From an uncultured Pelagibacteraceae bacterium (GTDB taxonomy: Bacteria > Pseudomonadota > Alphaproteobacteria > Pelagibacterales > Pelagibacteraceae): a DNA stretch of 64,000 nucleotides. The notes below the pieces were generated by a model that worked only from the letters and a program-made list of their open reading frames with translations, was not told the origin of the DNA and ran no database searches. Below, piece by piece: positions 38,866 through 48,486 of the stretch. Where the stretch lies: positions 124,001 through 188,000 of the forward strand of contig CACNAR010000001.1 in assembly GCA_902618485.1 (NCBI GenBank). Reading direction: 5' to 3'. Every line of letters starts with the position of its first letter. Position 1 is the first letter of the stretch. The translations under genes were made by a program, and so were the position numbers.

Positions 38866-40239
38866 ATGAATTATATTAGTACAAGAAATAATCAAAAAAA
38901 CTTTACTTTTAAAGATGTTTTCCTCAAAGGTTTGGCAGATGATGGGGGTCTATTTGTTCCTAAGTCAATCAAACCCTTTAAAGAGGAAGAATTAAATAAT
39001 CTAAAAAACCTTAGTTACAATGATTTAGCAGCTGAAATAATTTATCCATTTATAGGAGATTTCATGTCTAAAGATGATCTAATCTCTTTGATTTCAAAAT
39101 CATATTCAAATTTCAGATCTGACGATGTTGTTAAAATATCAGATCTAGGAGATTTAAAAGTATTAGAATTGTTTCATGGACCCACACTTGCTTTTAAAGA
39201 TATCGCAATGCAACTAATAGGTAATTTTTATCAATATCATTTAGGCCGTGATCAAAAAAAAATCAATATAATAGTAGCAACTTCAGGTGATACGGGTGCT
39301 GCTGCCATAGACGCTTTAAAGGGAAAAAATAATTTAAATGTTTTTGTATTACACCCCAACAATAAAATTTCGCCAGTTCAAAGAAGACTAATGACAATAC
39401 ATGAAGAGAGCAATGTATTTAACATTGCGGTAGAGGGTAATTTTGACGATTGCCAAAATTTAGTAAAAGCAATGTTTAATGACGAAAAATTTTCTAAAGC
39501 AATTAATATGTCGGGTGTAAATTCAATTAATTGGGCAAGAATAATTGCTCAATCAGTTTATTATTTTTACGCTTACTTTAAAGTTGGAAGCGGCCAACCT
39601 TTATCCTTTTCTGTTCCAACAGGAAACTTTGGAGATATTTACGCTGGCTATTTAGCAAAAAAACTTGGTCTTCCAATTGATAAACTAATCGTAGCTACAA
39701 ATAAAAATGACATACTGCATAGAGCTATATCTAATGGTGATTATCATCAAAAGAAAGTTGAGGAAACAAATACACCAAGTATGGATATACAGATAGCAAG
39801 TAATTTTGAAAGGCTTTTGTACGACGTAAAAGATTGTAATTCAGAAGTAACAAAAGATGCTATGGTTGAAATAAAAAATAATACTTATAAAATTAATAAA
39901 GACAATCTAGATAAAATTAAAAAAAATTTTATATCTGAAATGCTTGATGAAAACGAGACCGTAGAAATGATAAAAACTATCAATAATCAACATCAGATAG
40001 TAGTTGATCCACATACTGCAGTCGGTATTGGTGTTGTGAGAAAATTAGGATTGGAAAAAAATTGTGTTGTATTATCAACTGCACATCCATGTAAATTTCC
40101 AAAAGCAATTAAAGATGCAATTTCAAAAACTGAAAATTTACCAGGAAGTCTTAAATATGTTAATGACAGAAAAGAAAAATTTGAGGTTCTTCCCAATGAC
40201 CTAGAGAAAGTCAAAGACTATGTAATGAATTCAATATGA
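38866..40239 (+). CDS. thrC: Threonine synthase
   Basis: This 457-residue PLP enzyme converts O-phosphohomoserine to threonine. The PLP lysine is in L-A-F-K-D-I-A (near 110-116), and the phosphate-binding region is T-S-G-D-T-G-A-A-A (near 140-148). The N-terminal G-L-A-D-D-G-G-L-F-V-P matches the enteric/fungal (class I) type. It is immediately after the SURF1 gene, so read-through from the cox operon is possible. Confidence 0.94.
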   Translation: MNYISTRNNQKNFTFKDVFLKGLADDGGLFVPKSIKPFKEEELNNLKNLSYNDLAAEIIYPFIGDFMSKDDLISLISKSYSNFRSDDVVKISDLGDLKVLELFHGPTLAFKDIAMQLIGNFYQYHLGRDQKKINIIVATSGDTGAAAIDALKGKNNLNVFVLHPNNKISPVQRRLMTIHEESNVFNIAVEGNFDDCQNLVKAMFNDEKFSKAINMSGVNSINWARIIAQSVYYFYAYFKVGSGQPLSFSVPTGNFGDIYAGYLAKKLGLPIDKLIVATNKNDILHRAISNGDYHQKKVEETNTPSMDIQIASNFERLLYDVKDCNSEVTKDAMVEIKNNTYKINKDNLDKIKKNFISEMLDENETVEMIKTINNQHQIVVDPHTAVGIGVVRKLGLEKNCVVLSTAHPCKFPKAIKDAISKTENLPGSLKYVNDRKEKFEVLPNDLEKVKDYVMNSI

Positions 40240-40724
40240 AACTAAAAATAAAAGATAAAATTCCAGATACAGAAATTTTCCACCTTGTTGATGGAGAACC
40301 TCAAAAAAGCAAATTAAGTGAAATTATTGGTAATGGTAAAGTTGTTTTGTTTGGTTTACCTGGGGCATTTACATCAACTTGTTCTAAACTTCATCTTCCC
40401 GGATTTGTGGCAAATGCAGATAAAATAAAAGCAAAAGGAATAGAAAATATATATTGTTTATCAGTAAATGATCCTTATGTGATGAATGGCTGGGGAGAGA
40501 TAAATAATACTGGAGATAAAATAAAAATGTTATCTGACCCATATTTATTATTTACTAAAGCAATTGGAGCAGAAGTAGATCGTAATACAAAAGGAATGGG
40601 AATTAGATCAAATCGTTATTTAATGGTGATTAAAAATTTCACAGTTGTTAATATTCACGAAGAAAAGGAAACTAAAGAGTGTGGTTTAACTTCTGCGGAA
40701 AATTTATTAAATAATTTACTATAA
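40236..40724 (+). CDS. Peroxiredoxin, Prx5/AhpE-like
   Basis: This 162-residue thiol peroxidase has the peroxidatic cysteine in G-L-P-G-A-F-T-S-T-C-S-x-x-H-L-P-G-F (near 40-57). A further Cys in the C-terminal E-C-G-L-T-S segment sits near where human PRDX5 has its resolving Cys, so an intramolecular disulfide is plausible (inference). It reduces peroxides using thioredoxin or glutathione. It overlaps thrC by 4 bp and its stop lies 10 bp from convergent rnhA. Confidence 0.9.
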   Translation: MKLKIKDKIPDTEIFHLVDGEPQKSKLSEIIGNGKVVLFGLPGAFTSTCSKLHLPGFVANADKIKAKGIENIYCLSVNDPYVMNGWGEINNTGDKIKMLSDPYLLFTKAIGAEVDRNTKGMGIRSNRYLMVIKNFTVVNIHEEKETKECGLTSAENLLNNLL

Positions 40725-40734
40725 GCAATACTCT

Positions 40735-41157
40735 TTAATTATTGGCTGCTGATCTTGCAAGTAAATCTACTTCATTATTTAACTCATCTGTTGAATGTGC
40801 TTTTACCCAATTCCAACTAATTTCAAACTCATTATTGAGAAGATCTAATTCTGTCCAAAGTTCTTTATTACTAACATCTTTTTTGTTTGTAGTTTTCCAT
40901 CCATTCTTTTTCCAATTATATATCCACTCTGTGATTCCAGACTTTACGTATTTAGAGTCTGTAAAAATTTGAACCTTGCTACCTTTTGGAATTTCTTTAA
41001 GAGCTTTAATTGGGGCTAATAATTCCATCTGATTATTTGTAGTATCTTTTTCACTTCCTTTTATCTCAGTTTTTTTTCCATCACTTAATATAATTGCTGC
41101 CCAACCACCTTTACCTGGATTTCCAATACATGAACCATCAGTGTATATCTTTATCAT
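40735..41157 (-). CDS. rnhA: Ribonuclease HI
   Basis: This 140-residue nuclease degrades RNA in RNA-DNA hybrids. The catalytic acids are visible: I-Y-T-D-G-S (Asp6), N-Q-M-E-L-L (Glu44), I-F-T-D-S-K (Asp66) and the C-terminal N-E-V-D (Asp near 131). It is the last gene of the long minus-strand run. The gene order ispH-thrB-rnhA followed by a peroxiredoxin gene is common in alphaproteobacteria. Confidence 0.94.
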   Translation of the reverse strand: MIKIYTDGSCIGNPGKGGWAAIILSDGKKTEIKGSEKDTTNNQMELLAPIKALKEIPKGSKVQIFTDSKYVKSGITEWIYNWKKNGWKTTNKKDVSNKELWTELDLLNNEFEISWNWVKAHSTDELNNEVDLLARSAANN

Positions 41158-42122
41158 TAATTTAAATAATCTTTATAAGTTTTGAAATTATTATGTATGA
41201 CTAATTTTTGATAATATTCTCTAGGGTCTTTGATTTTTATTAATGCAGTTTTAGGGGTATTTGTATAGTCATAAAGTCTAGTTAAAAAGTATCTCATTGC
41301 AGCACCACGACAAAGAATGTTTAGTGACTTTTTCTCTTTTTCAGAAATTTTTTTTACACTTTCGTAACCTTTTATTAAATTCTTAATCTTTCGTTTATTA
41401 ATTCTAAATTTTGTTTTATCTTTATCAAAACATAAAGCATTTATACAAATAGCAATCTCGTACATAAAAAAATCATTAGCAGCAAAATAGAAATCAATTA
41501 TTCCAGATAGTCTATTACCTTTAAAAAAAATATTGTCTATAAATAAGTCTCCATGAATAATACCATGGGGTAATTTTGTTGGCCATTTATCTTTTATATC
41601 TTTAAAATTAGTTTTTAAAAATTTCTCTAAGTTAACAAATTTTTTAGAATTAAATTTAATACTATTTAATAAGGGGTAAAGATTTTTAATACTCATTGAG
41701 TTTTTTCTGTAGAGTTTTAGCTTTTTTGTAGATAAGTGTATTTGTGCAATTGTTTTACCAACATCAAAACAATCCTTAAAATTAAGTTTTTTTTTGTCTT
41801 TTCCGTTAAGAAAAGTTACCACACAGGCTGTTTTATTCTTAACTTTAATCAAATATTGTCCTTGATTATTTTTAAGAGGTTTGGGGCAATTAATATTTAG
41901 ATTACTTAATTGATCCATTAATTTCATAAAAAAAGGTATCTCTTTTTTTACAACCCTTTTTTCAAAAATTGTAAGAATAAACTTTCTATTTTTTGATTTT
42001 AGTAAATAATTTGTATTTTCAATACCTTGTTTAATTCCTTTAAAACTTTGAAAATTTTCAATATTAAATTTTCTGTTTATAGATGTTAAATCACTCCTAT
42101 TAATCTTGGTATAGACAGCCAT
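41157..42122 (-). CDS. thrB: Homoserine kinase, aminoglycoside-phosphotransferase type
   Basis: This 321-residue enzyme phosphorylates homoserine. It belongs to the choline/aminoglycoside kinase fold that alphaproteobacteria use instead of the GHMP type. The catalytic H-G-D-L-F-I-D-N (near 196-203) and the metal-binding I-I-D-F-Y (near 212-216) are clear. Its product feeds ThrC, encoded nearby on the other strand. The start codon lies directly after the ispH stop. Confidence 0.9.
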   Translation of the reverse strand: MAVYTKINRSDLTSINRKFNIENFQSFKGIKQGIENTNYLLKSKNRKFILTIFEKRVVKKEIPFFMKLMDQLSNLNINCPKPLKNNQGQYLIKVKNKTACVVTFLNGKDKKKLNFKDCFDVGKTIAQIHLSTKKLKLYRKNSMSIKNLYPLLNSIKFNSKKFVNLEKFLKTNFKDIKDKWPTKLPHGIIHGDLFIDNIFFKGNRLSGIIDFYFAANDFFMYEIAICINALCFDKDKTKFRINKRKIKNLIKGYESVKKISEKEKKSLNILCRGAAMRYFLTRLYDYTNTPKTALIKIKDPREYYQKLVIHNNFKTYKDYLN

Positions 42123-43067
42123 TTAATTTAATTTCTTAGGTACTTTGAAAACAACGTTTTCTTTAATTATCTCGACCTCGTCTATGGACACTATAAATTT
42201 TTTTTTTAAATTCTCTATGAAATTATCTACAAGAATTTCTGGCGCAGAGGCCCCAGAAGAAATTCCTATAGTCTTAGATTTTTCAATTAAGTCATAAGGT
42301 ATTTCGCTTTGGGAATGGATAAGATGAGTATTATCACAACCTGATTTTTTTGCGACCTCAACAAGCCTCACTGAATTTGAGGAATTTCTACTTCCAATTA
42401 CAAAAAATATATCACAATTTTTTGCGATATTTTTTACAGCCATCTGTCTATTTGTTGTTGCATAACATATATCTTCTTTATGTGGTTCTCTAATACTTGG
42501 AAATCTATCTTTTAAAATACTAATTATACTTTTTGTATCATCTACTGATAAAGTTGTTTGAGTTACAAAAGCTAATTTTTTTTTTTCTTTAAATTCATAT
42601 TTTTTTGCATCATCTTCATTTTGAATAAGATCTATTGATCCTTCTGGTAATTGTCCCATTGTTCCAACAACCTCAGGATGGTTCTGGTGTCCAATTAAAA
42701 TTAAGTGATAACCCGATTTATGAAGATTTTCAGCTTCACGATGAACTTTTGATACTAACGGACAAGTAGCATCCACATATGTCATTCTGTAACTTTCAGC
42801 TTCAAAGGGAACTTTTTTCGGAACCCCGTGCGCAGAAAAAATTACAGGTCTAGTTTTATCTTTAATTTCTTCAAGCTCCTCAACAAATATAGCCCCTTTC
42901 TTTTTTAAATCGTCAACTACAAATTTATTATGAACAATTTCATGTCGAACGTAAACTGGCACACCGTATTTTTTAATGGCCTTTTCAACAATTTCAATAG
43001 CTCTCTCTACACCCGCACAAAATCCTCTTGGCGCAGATAGTAAAATTTTTATTTCTTTATTTTTCAT
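42123..43067 (-). CDS. ispH: 4-hydroxy-3-methylbut-2-enyl diphosphate reductase
   Basis: The final enzyme of the MEP isoprenoid pathway yields IPP and DMAPP. It holds a [4Fe-4S] cluster; conserved cysteines are in P-R-G-F-C-A-G-V (near 17), D-A-T-C-P-L-V (near 107) and the later C-Y-A-T-T-N. The E-I-V-H-N and S-S-G-A-S-A-P-E blocks are also typical. I use ATG 43067 (314 aa); a TTG nine bases upstream is an alternative. It overlaps blh by 11 bp, so it is translated from the carotenoid-gene transcript. Confidence 0.94.
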   Translation of the reverse strand: MKNKEIKILLSAPRGFCAGVERAIEIVEKAIKKYGVPVYVRHEIVHNKFVVDDLKKKGAIFVEELEEIKDKTRPVIFSAHGVPKKVPFEAESYRMTYVDATCPLVSKVHREAENLHKSGYHLILIGHQNHPEVVGTMGQLPEGSIDLIQNEDDAKKYEFKEKKKLAFVTQTTLSVDDTKSIISILKDRFPSIREPHKEDICYATTNRQMAVKNIAKNCDIFFVIGSRNSSNSVRLVEVAKKSGCDNTHLIHSQSEIPYDLIEKSKTIGISSGASAPEILVDNFIENLKKKFIVSIDEVEIIKENVVFKVPKKLN

Positions 43068-43992
43068 TTTTTTCAATTAAATATTCGAGCAATATATGCG
43101 GAAAAGTTAAAGACGCCAAACCTATAAATATTAATTTCAAAATTGCACTGTCTAAATTGTAATTATTATTTAAAAAATAAAGACCTATTAAACAAAAAAT
43201 ACCAGTTAGGATAGTTAAAGGGGTAGCTTTTTTAATAAAAACTAAAAGTCCATTCTTTAAACTTCCTTGATCAAGCTCAGTGATTAATGAAATACTATGT
43301 CTTATAGAATGTAAAAAACAAAAATAAATTGTGAAGGCTATTAATGGAGAGAAATGCATATTTATGATTATTATCGAGAAATAATCAAAAAAAATTGTAA
43401 ATTTCTTTAATTCAAATTTTTTAAAAAATAAAATAATGCTAGATAATGCACTAAACACAATCCCAATTATCAAAAAATTGTTATTTTCGATCACATTTAA
43501 ACTTTGATAAAATGTCTCATTTTGGATTAATAGTAATTTGAATATAGAAACGGTTTCATTAAAATTAAAATACAGTGGTGCCAATATTACCAAAGACCCT
43601 TTAAGAAAAAATAAAAATTGATTTAAATATGAATTATTATCAATTAGAAATTGAGTATCTTCTTTTCCAAAATGAAATGAGGCAACAATTAAAAAAGCAA
43701 TAAGCACTACTGTTGGTAAAAGTATCCAAAAAATTATAATTGTTACCGCAAGCAGAAAATAGGTTGTATAAAAAGTGATTATATTATTTATTTGGAAAAT
43801 TTTTAGAAGCTTCCTTCCCTTTATATGATCCAAAGAACCATGTGATACACCAATTATTAAAATTAATAATAAACAAATTAATGGAGAAATACTTAGATTG
43901 TAAGCTTTTATAAACGGTAGAGAAACAATATTACAAAATAAAAAAAAAATAAAAGAATGTTTAAAGTTAATTTTCTTAATCTGTATAGTCAT
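43057..43992 (-). CDS. blh: Beta-carotene 15,15'-dioxygenase, Brp/Blh family
   Basis: This 311-residue membrane enzyme cleaves beta-carotene to two retinal molecules, the chromophore of rhodopsins. It has about eight hydrophobic helices and the conserved metal-site histidines in G-V-S-H-G-S-L-D-H, S-F-H-F-G-K-E-D and C-F-L-H-S-I-R-H. ATG 43992 is chosen over a TTG six bases upstream. It follows crtY and overlaps ispH. No rhodopsin gene is in the window, but the gene strongly implies one in the genome. Confidence 0.9.
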   Translation of the reverse strand: MTIQIKKINFKHSFIFFLFCNIVSLPFIKAYNLSISPLICLLLILIIGVSHGSLDHIKGRKLLKIFQINNIITFYTTYFLLAVTIIIFWILLPTVVLIAFLIVASFHFGKEDTQFLIDNNSYLNQFLFFLKGSLVILAPLYFNFNETVSIFKLLLIQNETFYQSLNVIENNNFLIIGIVFSALSSIILFFKKFELKKFTIFFDYFSIIIINMHFSPLIAFTIYFCFLHSIRHSISLITELDQGSLKNGLLVFIKKATPLTILTGIFCLIGLYFLNNNYNLDSAILKLIFIGLASLTFPHILLEYLIEKNEK

Positions 43993-43998
43993 TATCAA

Positions 43999-45066
43999 TT
44001 AGTCAAATAAAGCTCTAATAAATATCAATTTTGGCATTTTAAAAATTATACTTAAATCCTCTAAAAAATTACTTTTATTTGATAGAAATTTTATAGCAGT
44101 CTTTGGTGAAGTCTTAAACATCCTAAAAAATATATCAGACATCTTTTCAGGATTTTTTTCAAGAACACGTAGAAAAATTTCATCCAAAAATTGATATTTT
44201 CTATTTATTTCAAATTTTTTAGCATTTGTAATATTATCAATATTCTCCCTAATATACTTGCTGTGTTCTTGTATATTTAAAAAAGTATATCCAGTGCTTA
44301 ATCTTGTCATTCCACCAGCTGTTCCAATATTAATTTTATTTTTTTCATTTTTATTTAATGGATAAAACAGGGGTATTGCTCCCTCTTCTTTATAAGTAAT
44401 TTCGTAATTTTTAATATTTAAATTATTTTTAATATAATTGTTGATTTGATTTTCATAATCTTTTTGTGAATTGTCATTCATTTTTGATAACCAAGTTGTT
44501 TCTACTAAAGCTCTATTTTTTGTGTATGGTAATGTATAAAAAAAATGCACGCTTTCTCTTTGTTCACAATCAAAATCCATGAGGTTAAAAATTTTTTCGT
44601 CGAAAATATCATTGTCTGTTTTTATTTCTACTCCACAAAAATGTTGCCAAAGATTTAGATGGTTTTTTTTTATATTCGGCACACTATTAAAAACTAAAGA
44701 ATTTTGCTTGTTAATCTCTTTTATATTTTTAAAAAAGAAAATATTTTCGTTTTTTTTTAGTTTGTACTTAATTTTTTCATAAAATAAACCACTATCAATG
44801 CTTTGATATGGAAAATTTTTACATTTTAAATAATTTGTTTTACCTGGGATATTAACTGAAAAATTCTCCCAATTTTTTTTTACACAATCGTCAAAGTTAT
44901 GAGGTGTTACTTTCCAAAAAGACCAAGTCTTATCTCGTTTATATTCTTCCCTGGGTTCAATAATTGCTAAAGTTTTATCTTTTAATTTTTCATGAATTTC
45001 TAATTCATAAGCAAGAGATAATCCTGCACAACCACCACCGATAATTATATAATCAAATTCTTTCAT
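43999..45066 (-). CDS. crtY: Lycopene beta-cyclase
   Basis: This 355-residue flavoprotein cyclises both ends of lycopene to give beta-carotene. It has the N-terminal dinucleotide motif I-I-G-G-G-C-A-G-L-S (near 7-16), the family's W-S-F-W segment (near 48-51) and F-E/T-x-W-x-x-K type blocks in the middle. The product fits the neighbours crtB and crtI upstream and blh downstream. It overlaps crtB by 14 bp. Confidence 0.88.
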   Translation of the reverse strand: MKEFDYIIIGGGCAGLSLAYELEIHEKLKDKTLAIIEPREEYKRDKTWSFWKVTPHNFDDCVKKNWENFSVNIPGKTNYLKCKNFPYQSIDSGLFYEKIKYKLKKNENIFFFKNIKEINKQNSLVFNSVPNIKKNHLNLWQHFCGVEIKTDNDIFDEKIFNLMDFDCEQRESVHFFYTLPYTKNRALVETTWLSKMNDNSQKDYENQINNYIKNNLNIKNYEITYKEEGAIPLFYPLNKNEKNKINIGTAGGMTRLSTGYTFLNIQEHSKYIRENIDNITNAKKFEINRKYQFLDEIFLRVLEKNPEKMSDIFFRMFKTSPKTAIKFLSNKSNFLEDLSIIFKMPKLIFIRALFD

Positions 45067-45904
45067 TTAAATCTATTTCCTCATTTATCAGAATGTGATC
45101 ATGCTGAATTTGATCAGCATTTTTATTAATTAGATATAAACTGATTAAGTCAAAAATTGACAGAAAAGTTTCCAATATTTTTTCAATATTTGAGACATAA
45201 ATCTTTCCTGATCTTTGATAGTTCTCCAAGTTTTTTTTTTTTAAAATTTTATATCCTATTTTTCTATACACTCTTCTAGCGACCAATATAGAAAAACGGA
45301 AACTTATTGGTATGTTTTTTATTGCATAAAAAGAATCTTGATAATAACGGTTCGCAAGATTAACAGTTGAGGAGATCTTTTCAAAATTTTTCTCAATATA
45401 AAATCTATTATTTTTTGAGTCTTCTAGGACATCTCTAGATATATTTGTTAATTGCATTGCTATTCCTAAATCAATAGCTGACTTGAGAGAACTTTTTTTT
45501 GTTACATTTAAAATTTTTGCCATCATTAAGCCAACAGTCCCAGCTACTCTATATGAATAAATTAATAAGTCTTTTTTTGAATTTATTTCAACTTTTTCTT
45601 TGATATCTGATCTAATACCAGCCAATAAATCTTGAACTATTTTTATGGATATGTTGAATTCCTCTATGATACCCCACATATTTTTTATAATAAGGTTATC
45701 AAATTTTTTTTGATTAAAGTCATTTTCAAATTCTGCAAATTTTTTTTCTTTGATCTCTATCTCGTCTTTATCGTCTGCAATATTGTCTGCAACTCTACAA
45801 AAATCATATAATACAGAACATTTTTTAAGTGTTTCCCTTGGTAAAAAAAAACCGGCCCAGTTAAATGACTTAGCATAAACAGACAAATAACTCTTATCAG
45901 ACAT
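45053..45904 (-). CDS. crtB: Phytoene synthase
   Basis: This 283-residue trans-isoprenyl diphosphate synthase condenses two GGPP into phytoene. The first Asp-rich motif is D-N-I-A-D (40-44) after Y-D-F-C-R-V-A, and the second is in Q-L-T-N-I-S-R-D-V-L-E-D (near 150-161) with N-R-F-Y following. A GGPP synthase (crtE) is not in the window and must be elsewhere. Its start overlaps the crtI stop by 1 bp (TAATG). Confidence 0.92.
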   Translation of the reverse strand: MSDKSYLSVYAKSFNWAGFFLPRETLKKCSVLYDFCRVADNIADDKDEIEIKEKKFAEFENDFNQKKFDNLIIKNMWGIIEEFNISIKIVQDLLAGIRSDIKEKVEINSKKDLLIYSYRVAGTVGLMMAKILNVTKKSSLKSAIDLGIAMQLTNISRDVLEDSKNNRFYIEKNFEKISSTVNLANRYYQDSFYAIKNIPISFRFSILVARRVYRKIGYKILKKKNLENYQRSGKIYVSNIEKILETFLSIFDLISLYLINKNADQIQHDHILINEEIDLNERI

Positions 45905-47364
45905 TATAAAATTTTATCTAACACTTTAGCTGACGATAGTACGCCTGGTACACCAGCCCCTGGATGTGTTCCAGCTCCAACAAAATAAAGTCCATCGTAT
46001 ATTTCAGATTTATTATGAAATCTAAAATAAGCAGATTGCGTAAATTTTGGTTGAATTGAAAAGCCAGATCCATACTTTGTGTTTAAATCTTTTTCAAAGT
46101 AGTCTGGTGTTAAATAAAAATCTTCAACAATATTTTCACTTAAGTTTGGCATAAGATCCTTTTCCATTTTTTCAATTACCAAATTTTTCATCTTTTCTCC
46201 CTGAATAGACCAATTAATTTTAGATTGATTATTGGGAACTGGAACAAGAACATAAAAACAATCCTGTCCAGCAGGAGCCATAGTTTTATCAGTAGCAGAG
46301 GGTCTATGAAGATAATAACTTATATCAGCATTTAATTTTTTATTCTCAAATATGTCATCGAGATGTTCTTTATACTTATTTCCAAATTTTATCGTGTGAT
46401 GTTCAACATTTTGGTAAGTTTTTTTTGTTCCAAAATAATAAACAAATAATCCCATAGAGTATTCCATCCTTTCTCTTTTCCATTTGAACATCATTGAATT
46501 TTTTGAGTTTCCATTAAGCAATTTTTCATAAACTGCAGGTGGGTCGGCATTACAAATAACATTATCAGCTAAAATATTAGTATCATTATCAAGTCTGACA
46601 CCAGTTATTTTATTTCCGTTTGAAATAATTTTTTCTACTTCATGACCCTTTATGATCTTAATATCAACTTCGTTCATAAGTTTCTCAAAACCTTTAATAA
46701 TATTACCTGTCCCACCCATTGAGTAATGAATCCCCCATTTTTTCTCTAAATATAAAATTAACCCATAAATAGAAGTAGTTGTAAAAGGATTTCCCCCAAC
46801 TAAAAGAGGATGCATACTTAACATTCTTCTTAGTTTTTCATTTTTTATAAAAGATGAAACTAACGAATAAACTGATTTATAACTTTTAAGTTTTAGAAGT
46901 GAAGGAAGTTGCCGCATCATAAAAAAAGGTTTATCAAAAGGAACATCCGCAAGTTCTAAAAAACCCTTGTCAAAAATTTTTTTTGTAAAACTTACTAATT
47001 TTTCATATCCCTCAACATCATCTTTACTAATTTCTGCAATTTGTTTCTTCATTTCAGTTTCATCACCTGAGTAATTAAATTTTGAGTTATCCTCAAAAAT
47101 AAATTGATACCAAATTTTAAGAGGGGAAAGTTCTATATAATTTTTTGAGTCTTTTTTAAACAATTTGAATAACTCATCAATTAAATAGGGTGCAGTAATA
47201 ACGGTGGGTCCACCATCGTAAGTGAAACCATTTTTTTTAAAAACTCTTGCTCTACCACCAAGATCAGGATGTTTTTCAACTAATGTTACTTGATGACCCT
47301 TAGCTTTTAATCTTAGAGCTGCAGCAATACCGCCAAAACCTGAGCCTACTACAATAGAATTCAT
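45904..47364 (-). CDS. crtI: Phytoene desaturase
   Basis: This 486-residue FAD enzyme converts phytoene to lycopene. It has the N-terminal V-V-G-S-G-F-G-G-I-A-A-A-L-R-L (near 5-19), the E-K-x-x-x-L-G-G-R-A segment and the C-terminal G-A-G-T-H-P-G-A-G-V-P-G-V carotene-desaturase signature. It starts 39 bp after the atpF stop on the same strand, with no clear terminator between, so it may be read through from the ATP synthase genes. Confidence 0.94.
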   Translation of the reverse strand: MNSIVVGSGFGGIAAALRLKAKGHQVTLVEKHPDLGGRARVFKKNGFTYDGGPTVITAPYLIDELFKLFKKDSKNYIELSPLKIWYQFIFEDNSKFNYSGDETEMKKQIAEISKDDVEGYEKLVSFTKKIFDKGFLELADVPFDKPFFMMRQLPSLLKLKSYKSVYSLVSSFIKNEKLRRMLSMHPLLVGGNPFTTTSIYGLILYLEKKWGIHYSMGGTGNIIKGFEKLMNEVDIKIIKGHEVEKIISNGNKITGVRLDNDTNILADNVICNADPPAVYEKLLNGNSKNSMMFKWKRERMEYSMGLFVYYFGTKKTYQNVEHHTIKFGNKYKEHLDDIFENKKLNADISYYLHRPSATDKTMAPAGQDCFYVLVPVPNNQSKINWSIQGEKMKNLVIEKMEKDLMPNLSENIVEDFYLTPDYFEKDLNTKYGSGFSIQPKFTQSAYFRFHNKSEIYDGLYFVGAGTHPGAGVPGVLSSAKVLDKIL

Positions 47365-47403
47365 CTTAATAATCTATAGTTTTTTTAAAAAATTGTAAGA
47401 AAA

Positions 47404-47901
47404 TTATGAATTAATTTTTTTTAACTCTTCTTTAGTCTCTTCTAAATTTTTTTGAAATAAATTATCGAGTTTAGACTTATCAACGGATGTGGTTATAATT
47501 TTTTTAACAGAGTCTACTGCGATTTTTACTGATGCATCCTTTATTTCTTTAATCGCTAACTCTTTCATTTGAACTATTTTGTTTTCTGCAGATGCTTTTT
47601 TAATTTCTGAGGACTTATGGAATTTATCATTAAGATCTATTATTAATTTATCGCTATCTTTTTTAGCCTGTTCTAAAATTTCATTTCTTACAGATTGTGC
47701 AGTATCAAGTTTACTCTGAGCATTATTTAATAAATCCTTTGCCTCTTTTCGAAGTTTTTCACTCTCATCAATTTCATTCTTTATATCAGAAATGAGTTTA
47801 TTTAATATTTCATTTATTTTTTGTGGCACTTTTAAATAAACCAAACCACCAAAAAAAATAAAAAAAGAAACTGCCACCCAGAATGTTGAGTCAATTACCA
47901 T
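47404..47901 (-). CDS. atpF: ATP synthase F0 subunit b
   Basis: This subunit has an N-terminal membrane helix (about 5-25) and a long amphipathic helix rich in Lys, Glu and Ala that forms the peripheral stalk. I chose ATG 47901 (165 residues) because GGAGG lies about 8 bases upstream, and because longer in-frame starts would extend into the upstream b' gene. It pairs with b' (47891-48481) as in photosynthetic and alphaproteobacterial ATP synthases. It is the last F0 gene before crtI. Confidence 0.9.
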   Translation of the reverse strand: MVIDSTFWVAVSFFIFFGGLVYLKVPQKINEILNKLISDIKNEIDESEKLRKEAKDLLNNAQSKLDTAQSVRNEILEQAKKDSDKLIIDLNDKFHKSSEIKKASAENKIVQMKELAIKEIKDASVKIAVDSVKKIITTSVDKSKLDNLFQKNLEETKEELKKINS

Positions 47902-48481
47902 AGTATTTGCCTCCATTTTTCCTGTATAAATCGTCAACTATAGCTGAAATACTACTGTTGTTAATTTCAGTGCCTATCAAATTTTTAAGTATCTCTGAGG
48001 ATGTTTCAATTGCGATCTTATTTATTTTTTCAGGAGCACTTTTCCTAAGCTGTTCAATCTCAGTTTCAGCTTTTTTGATTTCTTCATCAATTTGTTTTTC
48101 TAAAGTATCTCTTTTGATATTAATATTTTTAAGCGTTTTTTCTCTAGTCTCATTAAAAAGATTTTTTGACTCAAGTTTACTTTTTAAAATTATATCATCA
48201 TATTCTTTTAGCTTTAATTCACTATTTTTCCTCTGCTTATCCGCAGCCTCAATGTTTTCTTGTATTTGTGATTTCCTTAATTCTAAGTTTGCACTAATTT
48301 TTGGTAGTATAAGCTTAGATAAAACAATATACAGAATACCAAAAACCAATGTAAGCCAAAAAATCTGTGAAACCCAAAATTCAGGATCTAATTGAGGCAT
48401 ACCACCACTTTCAGCTGCAAAAACCTCTTTTGAAAAAAAGAGGTATAGAAATATTAACTGAAAAAAATATTTTCTAATCAT
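47891..48481 (-). CDS. ATP synthase F0 subunit b'
   Basis: The 196-residue protein has a hydrophobic, signal-like N-terminus (to about residue 22) and the P-Q-L-D-P-E-F-W-V-S-Q-I-F-W-L membrane helix typical of b' subunits. A long charged helix follows. The start is ATG 48481; the TTG just before it gives one residue more. It overlaps atpF by 11 bp. Paired b/b' subunits form the hetero-dimeric outer stalk. Confidence 0.88.
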   Translation of the reverse strand: MIRKYFFQLIFLYLFFSKEVFAAESGGMPQLDPEFWVSQIFWLTLVFGILYIVLSKLILPKISANLELRKSQIQENIEAADKQRKNSELKLKEYDDIILKSKLESKNLFNETREKTLKNINIKRDTLEKQIDEEIKKAETEIEQLRKSAPEKINKIAIETSSEILKNLIGTEINNSSISAIVDDLYRKNGGKYYGN

Positions 48482-48486
48482 CAAAT

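Noticed and set aside
47365..47403. Promoter or terminator between atpF and crtI
   Set aside because: A TATAGA-like string and a T6-A7 stretch exist, but AT-rich DNA yields these by chance; neither spacing nor stem is good.
47902..47937. Longer start for the ATP synthase b subunit
   Set aside because: It would lie inside the b' gene; GGAGG at the right spacing marks ATG 47901 as the start.
47907..48395. 162-codon plus-strand frame opposite the b' subunit gene
   Set aside because: The Ser/Phe/Leu-rich product is typical of the complement of a charged coiled-coil gene; the minus strand is clearly coding.
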